A model generated the notes under the pieces. That model had not been told where the DNA came from. It ran no database searches and saw nothing but the letters and a program-made list of their open reading frames with translations. The position numbers were made by a program, and so were the translations under genes. Shown in pieces: positions 6,597 to 8,951 of a stretch of 8,951 nt of DNA. Each line of letters begins with the position of its first letter. The first letter of the stretch is position 1. This stretch comes from an uncultured Acidobacteriota bacterium (lineage in GTDB: Bacteria; Acidobacteriota; Terriglobia; Terriglobales; Acidobacteriaceae): the NCBI GenBank assembly GCA_903832475.1, contig CAILBQ010000062.1, forward strand, positions 1 through 8,951, given 5' to 3'.

Positions 6597-8951
6597 TCAG
6601 TTCTGTACGCTTGTGCTCGCCGTCTTGTTCCGTGAACCGAGCAAAGATCCCAGTGTCAGGAAATCGAATCCAAACAGCCGGCTGTCGCTGGCTGCTTCAA
6701 TGCGATTATCCCGTCCCCAGGCGCAGACGGCGGTGGGTCGCGCATCCGCGGAGATCTTGCGCAGCGCGTCGGCCGATTCGCCGCTCATCTGCGAAAGCAG
6801 AGGCTCCAGCACCGGGCTCAGATTCTGATAGGCAATGGCCGAGTAGTTCTCGTTCGCGTCCTTGGGCAGCAGCGCCTTGAACGCCGACGAGCGAGCCAGA
6901 GAATCTCCATTGGCTTTCGTTTGCAGAGCCTCCAGCAGAAGCGCCCGCGTCGGCGCCACGATCATGTAGCCGTCCGAGAAAGTGTAGTTCGCCTCGACCG
7001 TCGCGGAACCAATCTCATGCACCGCATAAAAGGTCTGCGAACCTACCTGGCTTGCATCGATTTGAATACCCTGGAAGCCTTTGCCCGGCTGCGCCTGCGT
7101 GTTGCGAATGGCTTGCGCCAACTGCTCCATCGTCTGCTCCAGACGCTGCGGATTGTGTACCTCAATGACGGCCTTCCATGAAGGCGTAGGCAGCACTGGC
7201 CCATCCAGCGTAACCAGGAACTCGCCGCCCAGGTTGCCGGCGATATCGTCGCGCAGATTGACATGCAGCATCTGCTCGGCGGAGCTGAAGTCTATCTTCT
7301 TCCCACCGTTGTTCGCCGAAGCCATAGACATGATGTCGTCGGCAATGCTCTTCGGATCCTTGGTGAGACCGGCAACTACCACCGAAGCATGCGACGAAAC
7401 AAATTCCAGCGCGCCGATTGGCGCCGGTGCCGCCAGCCACGAAGCAACGCGCTGACGCGTTCCGGCAAATTGCAGGTTGAGATGATTCTCCGGCGTGCCG
7501 TTGCTTTCGCGATGCTCGGCAATGAGGTACTGCACGCCATCGATGCCGCTCTGCTCAGCCATTTCCTCGCCTTTTCCCTTCTTGAGGGGATGGAAGGTAA
7601 CAAACATGCTGTGCAGATCCGCAGCCAGCACCACGCCGGCGCCGCGCCCATAGGCCGCCGTAATCTGCTGGCCAAAGTCTCCGCGCGCAAAGCCGCTGGC
7701 CCCTGCATTGAGCTGCGTATTCACCTTGCGCAAAGTCGCCAGGTCGGTCGAGAAAACGACCTCATGCGGACGTAGCAGCGCGAACGCACCATGAGGAGTC
7801 TTGGGCGCAGCTGCACCAGCCAGCGTCTGCTCATTCAGCAGCACCAGGCCATGCCCCGCGTCCGACGCAAAAAACTGCTGTTTCAGCGCATCCGCCAGGC
7901 CGTCTTTGCGCAGATCGGCCATAACCGCGATGGATGGGTCCTTCCCATTCTCGTCGCGCTTCATTCCCACCACCACGACCTCGTCGCCAAGATACGAACT
8001 CACCGTGTGCAGCTTATCCACCAGCGAATCAAGCTGGGCCGCATCATGATCGTGTCCCCACCATGCCTGCAGTTCCGGGCTTTGCTTGAGCTGCTCATGA
8101 AAGATGGTGTTTGCCTGGCTCACAAAGTCGCCCAGGTTGGGAATGGTCAAATACAACAACGTGTCTTGCGGAACGCGTTCCAGCAAATCGCTGTTGTAGC
8201 GCGGGGCAGGGAAAGGAATCTCCCCGATGCGATGCTGCAGGGTGGAAAACTGCGCCAGCAGCAGAACAAACTTGTCCTTGTCGTGGCTCCAGGAGATCTG
8301 ATCCTTCAGCGGTGCGGGACTCAGGTTGTCGGTGGTGGCCATCTGATCCCCTGCATCCACCTTGGTATCGACGCCGGCATGCGAGACGTCAACCGATCCG
8401 CGCAGCACGCCAACCCGAGAGCCCTTGATGCCCGAGTTGACTGAGAAGAGGGTGCCGGTCACTGCGACGCGGCAGTCCGGCGTCTTCACATAGAGATGTC
8501 CAGAAGAGCGCTGGGCGGCTTCGACGATCACCGCGCCATTGTCGAGCGCGACCGTCATGTTGTGTCCGCGAGCGCCCACGCCCAGCGTGCTGCGTTCATT
8601 GATCTCGATGGTCGATCCATCCGACAGGCGAATCACTGCATGCGCGCCGCCGCTGGTGCGCAGCGAATCGCCCTCAGCCAGCGTGTCGCCTGCCGCCAAA
8701 GGTCGGTCGCCGGCGCTCGAAATCCGGGAGGCTGAGCCGTCGACCGAAATCACCTCGGCGCGCACTCCTGCAGGCACCTGCCAGAATGAGCGGTAGACGA
8801 AGAAGGAGCAGGCCAGCACAGCCAGCGCAGGCGCCGCCGCCCAGCGGAACACCCGCGGCCTCCACATCGAAGACACAACCGGCTTCCTTGCCGACCAATC
8901 CGGAGTGGTCCAATCCACCGCCTGCGATCCGCCGCGCAGTTGCCGCTGGCA
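6597..8951 (-). CDS. FecR-domain membrane protein with duplicated C-terminal region (5' end beyond window)
   Basis: The frame is open to the right edge. Within it a GTG at 8918 would give 773 residues. Using that numbering, a membrane anchor lies at about 27-45 and a FecR domain at about 53-195, with the characteristic TPDCRVAVTGTLFSV (147-161) and GSRVGVLRGSVDV (166-178). A large region follows (about 245-710) resembling DUF3352-like proteins (RVPQDTLLYLTIPNLG at 248), with two similar halves. FecR domains sit in periplasmic or extracytoplasmic parts of envelope sensors and sigma regulators, so residues after 45 are probably outside the inner membrane. The GTG lacks a good ribosome binding site, and the 11 codons before it read CQRQLRGGSQA. 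That fits the last Cys of an HxxxCxxC zinc-finger anti-sigma domain followed by RxxL, so the true start is probably outside the window. It is the first visible gene of the five-gene operon. Its exact function is unknown. Confidence 0.82.
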   Translation of the reverse strand, partial: CQRQLRGGSQAVDWTTPDWSARKPVVSSMWRPRVFRWAAAPALAVLACSFFVYRSFWQVPAGVRAEVISVDGSASRISSAGDRPLAAGDTLAEGDSLRTSGGAHAVIRLSDGSTIEINERSTLGVGARGHNMTVALDNGAVIVEAAQRSSGHLYVKTPDCRVAVTGTLFSVNSGIKGSRVGVLRGSVDVSHAGVDTKVDAGDQMATTDNLSPAPLKDQISWSHDKDKFVLLLAQFSTLQHRIGEIPFPAPRYNSDLLERVPQDTLLYLTIPNLGDFVSQANTIFHEQLKQSPELQAWWGHDHDAAQLDSLVDKLHTVSSYLGDEVVVVGMKRDENGKDPSIAVMADLRKDGLADALKQQFFASDAGHGLVLLNEQTLAGAAAPKTPHGAFALLRPHEVVFSTDLATLRKVNTQLNAGASGFARGDFGQQITAAYGRGAGVVLAADLHSMFVTFHPLKKGKGEEMAEQSGIDGVQYLIAEHRESNGTPENHLNLQFAGTRQRVASWLAAPAPIGALEFVSSHASVVVAGLTKDPKSIADDIMSMASANNGGKKIDFSSAEQMLHVNLRDDIAGNLGGEFLVTLDGPVLPTPSWKAVIEVHNPQRLEQTMEQLAQAIRNTQAQPGKGFQGIQIDASQVGSQTFYAVHEIGSATVEANYTFSDGYMIVAPTRALLLEALQTKANGDSLARSSAFKALLPKDANENYSAIAYQNLSPVLEPLLSQMSGESADALRKISADARPTAVCAWGRDNRIEAASDSRLFGFDFLTLGSLLGSRNKTASTSVQN

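Noticed and set aside
7791..8444. 217-codon plus-strand frame opposite the FecR-domain gene
   Set aside because: It is the antisense of the FecR-protein coding region, with no recognisable motif and no ribosome binding site seen. It is treated as a shadow frame.

Overview
The window is GC-rich, densely packed bacterial DNA. It most resembles a soil bacterium of the Acidobacteriota (Terriglobales type). That placement is an inference from gene content (a large FecR-domain protein, paired ABC-2 exporters, a GH38 glycosidase, an NmrA-like reductase) and is not proven by any marker gene. There are no RNA genes, insertion sequences or CRISPR arrays that I can see.

Left part (1-2000, + strand): the C-terminal part of a GH38 alpha-mannosidase-like protein. 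Its reading frame is intact to the stop at 2000, but the catalytic N-terminal half is missing. The first ~143 bases do not look like mannosidase. Read on the minus strand they encode an Ala/Glu/Gln-rich coiled coil with a 12-base tandem repeat. The change occurs at about 140-150 and suggests a rearrangement or an assembly join.

Middle (2020-2883, - strand): an NmrA-like NAD(P)-binding reductase, convergent with the mannosidase, with only 19 bases between the stop codons. A perfect 8-base inverted repeat lies directly upstream and runs into its ribosome binding site.

Right part (2973-8951, - strand): five tightly coupled genes. In transcription order they are a membrane-anchored FecR-domain protein with a large duplicated C-terminal region, ABC ATPase A, ABC-2 permease A, ABC ATPase B and ABC-2 permease B. 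The junctions are a 1-base gap, a 14-base overlap, a 4-base ATGA overlap and a TGATG-type overlap, so the five are almost certainly one operon. The FecR frame is still open at the right edge, and its last visible codons look like the end of a zinc-finger anti-sigma domain, so its start probably lies outside the window.

Working model (inference): a cell-envelope sensor or anti-sigma-like protein made together with a two-ATPase, two-permease exporter. The substrate cannot be read from the sequence. The NmrA-like gene follows the operon on the same strand after 89 bases. It may be read through from the operon or controlled separately at its own inverted repeat.
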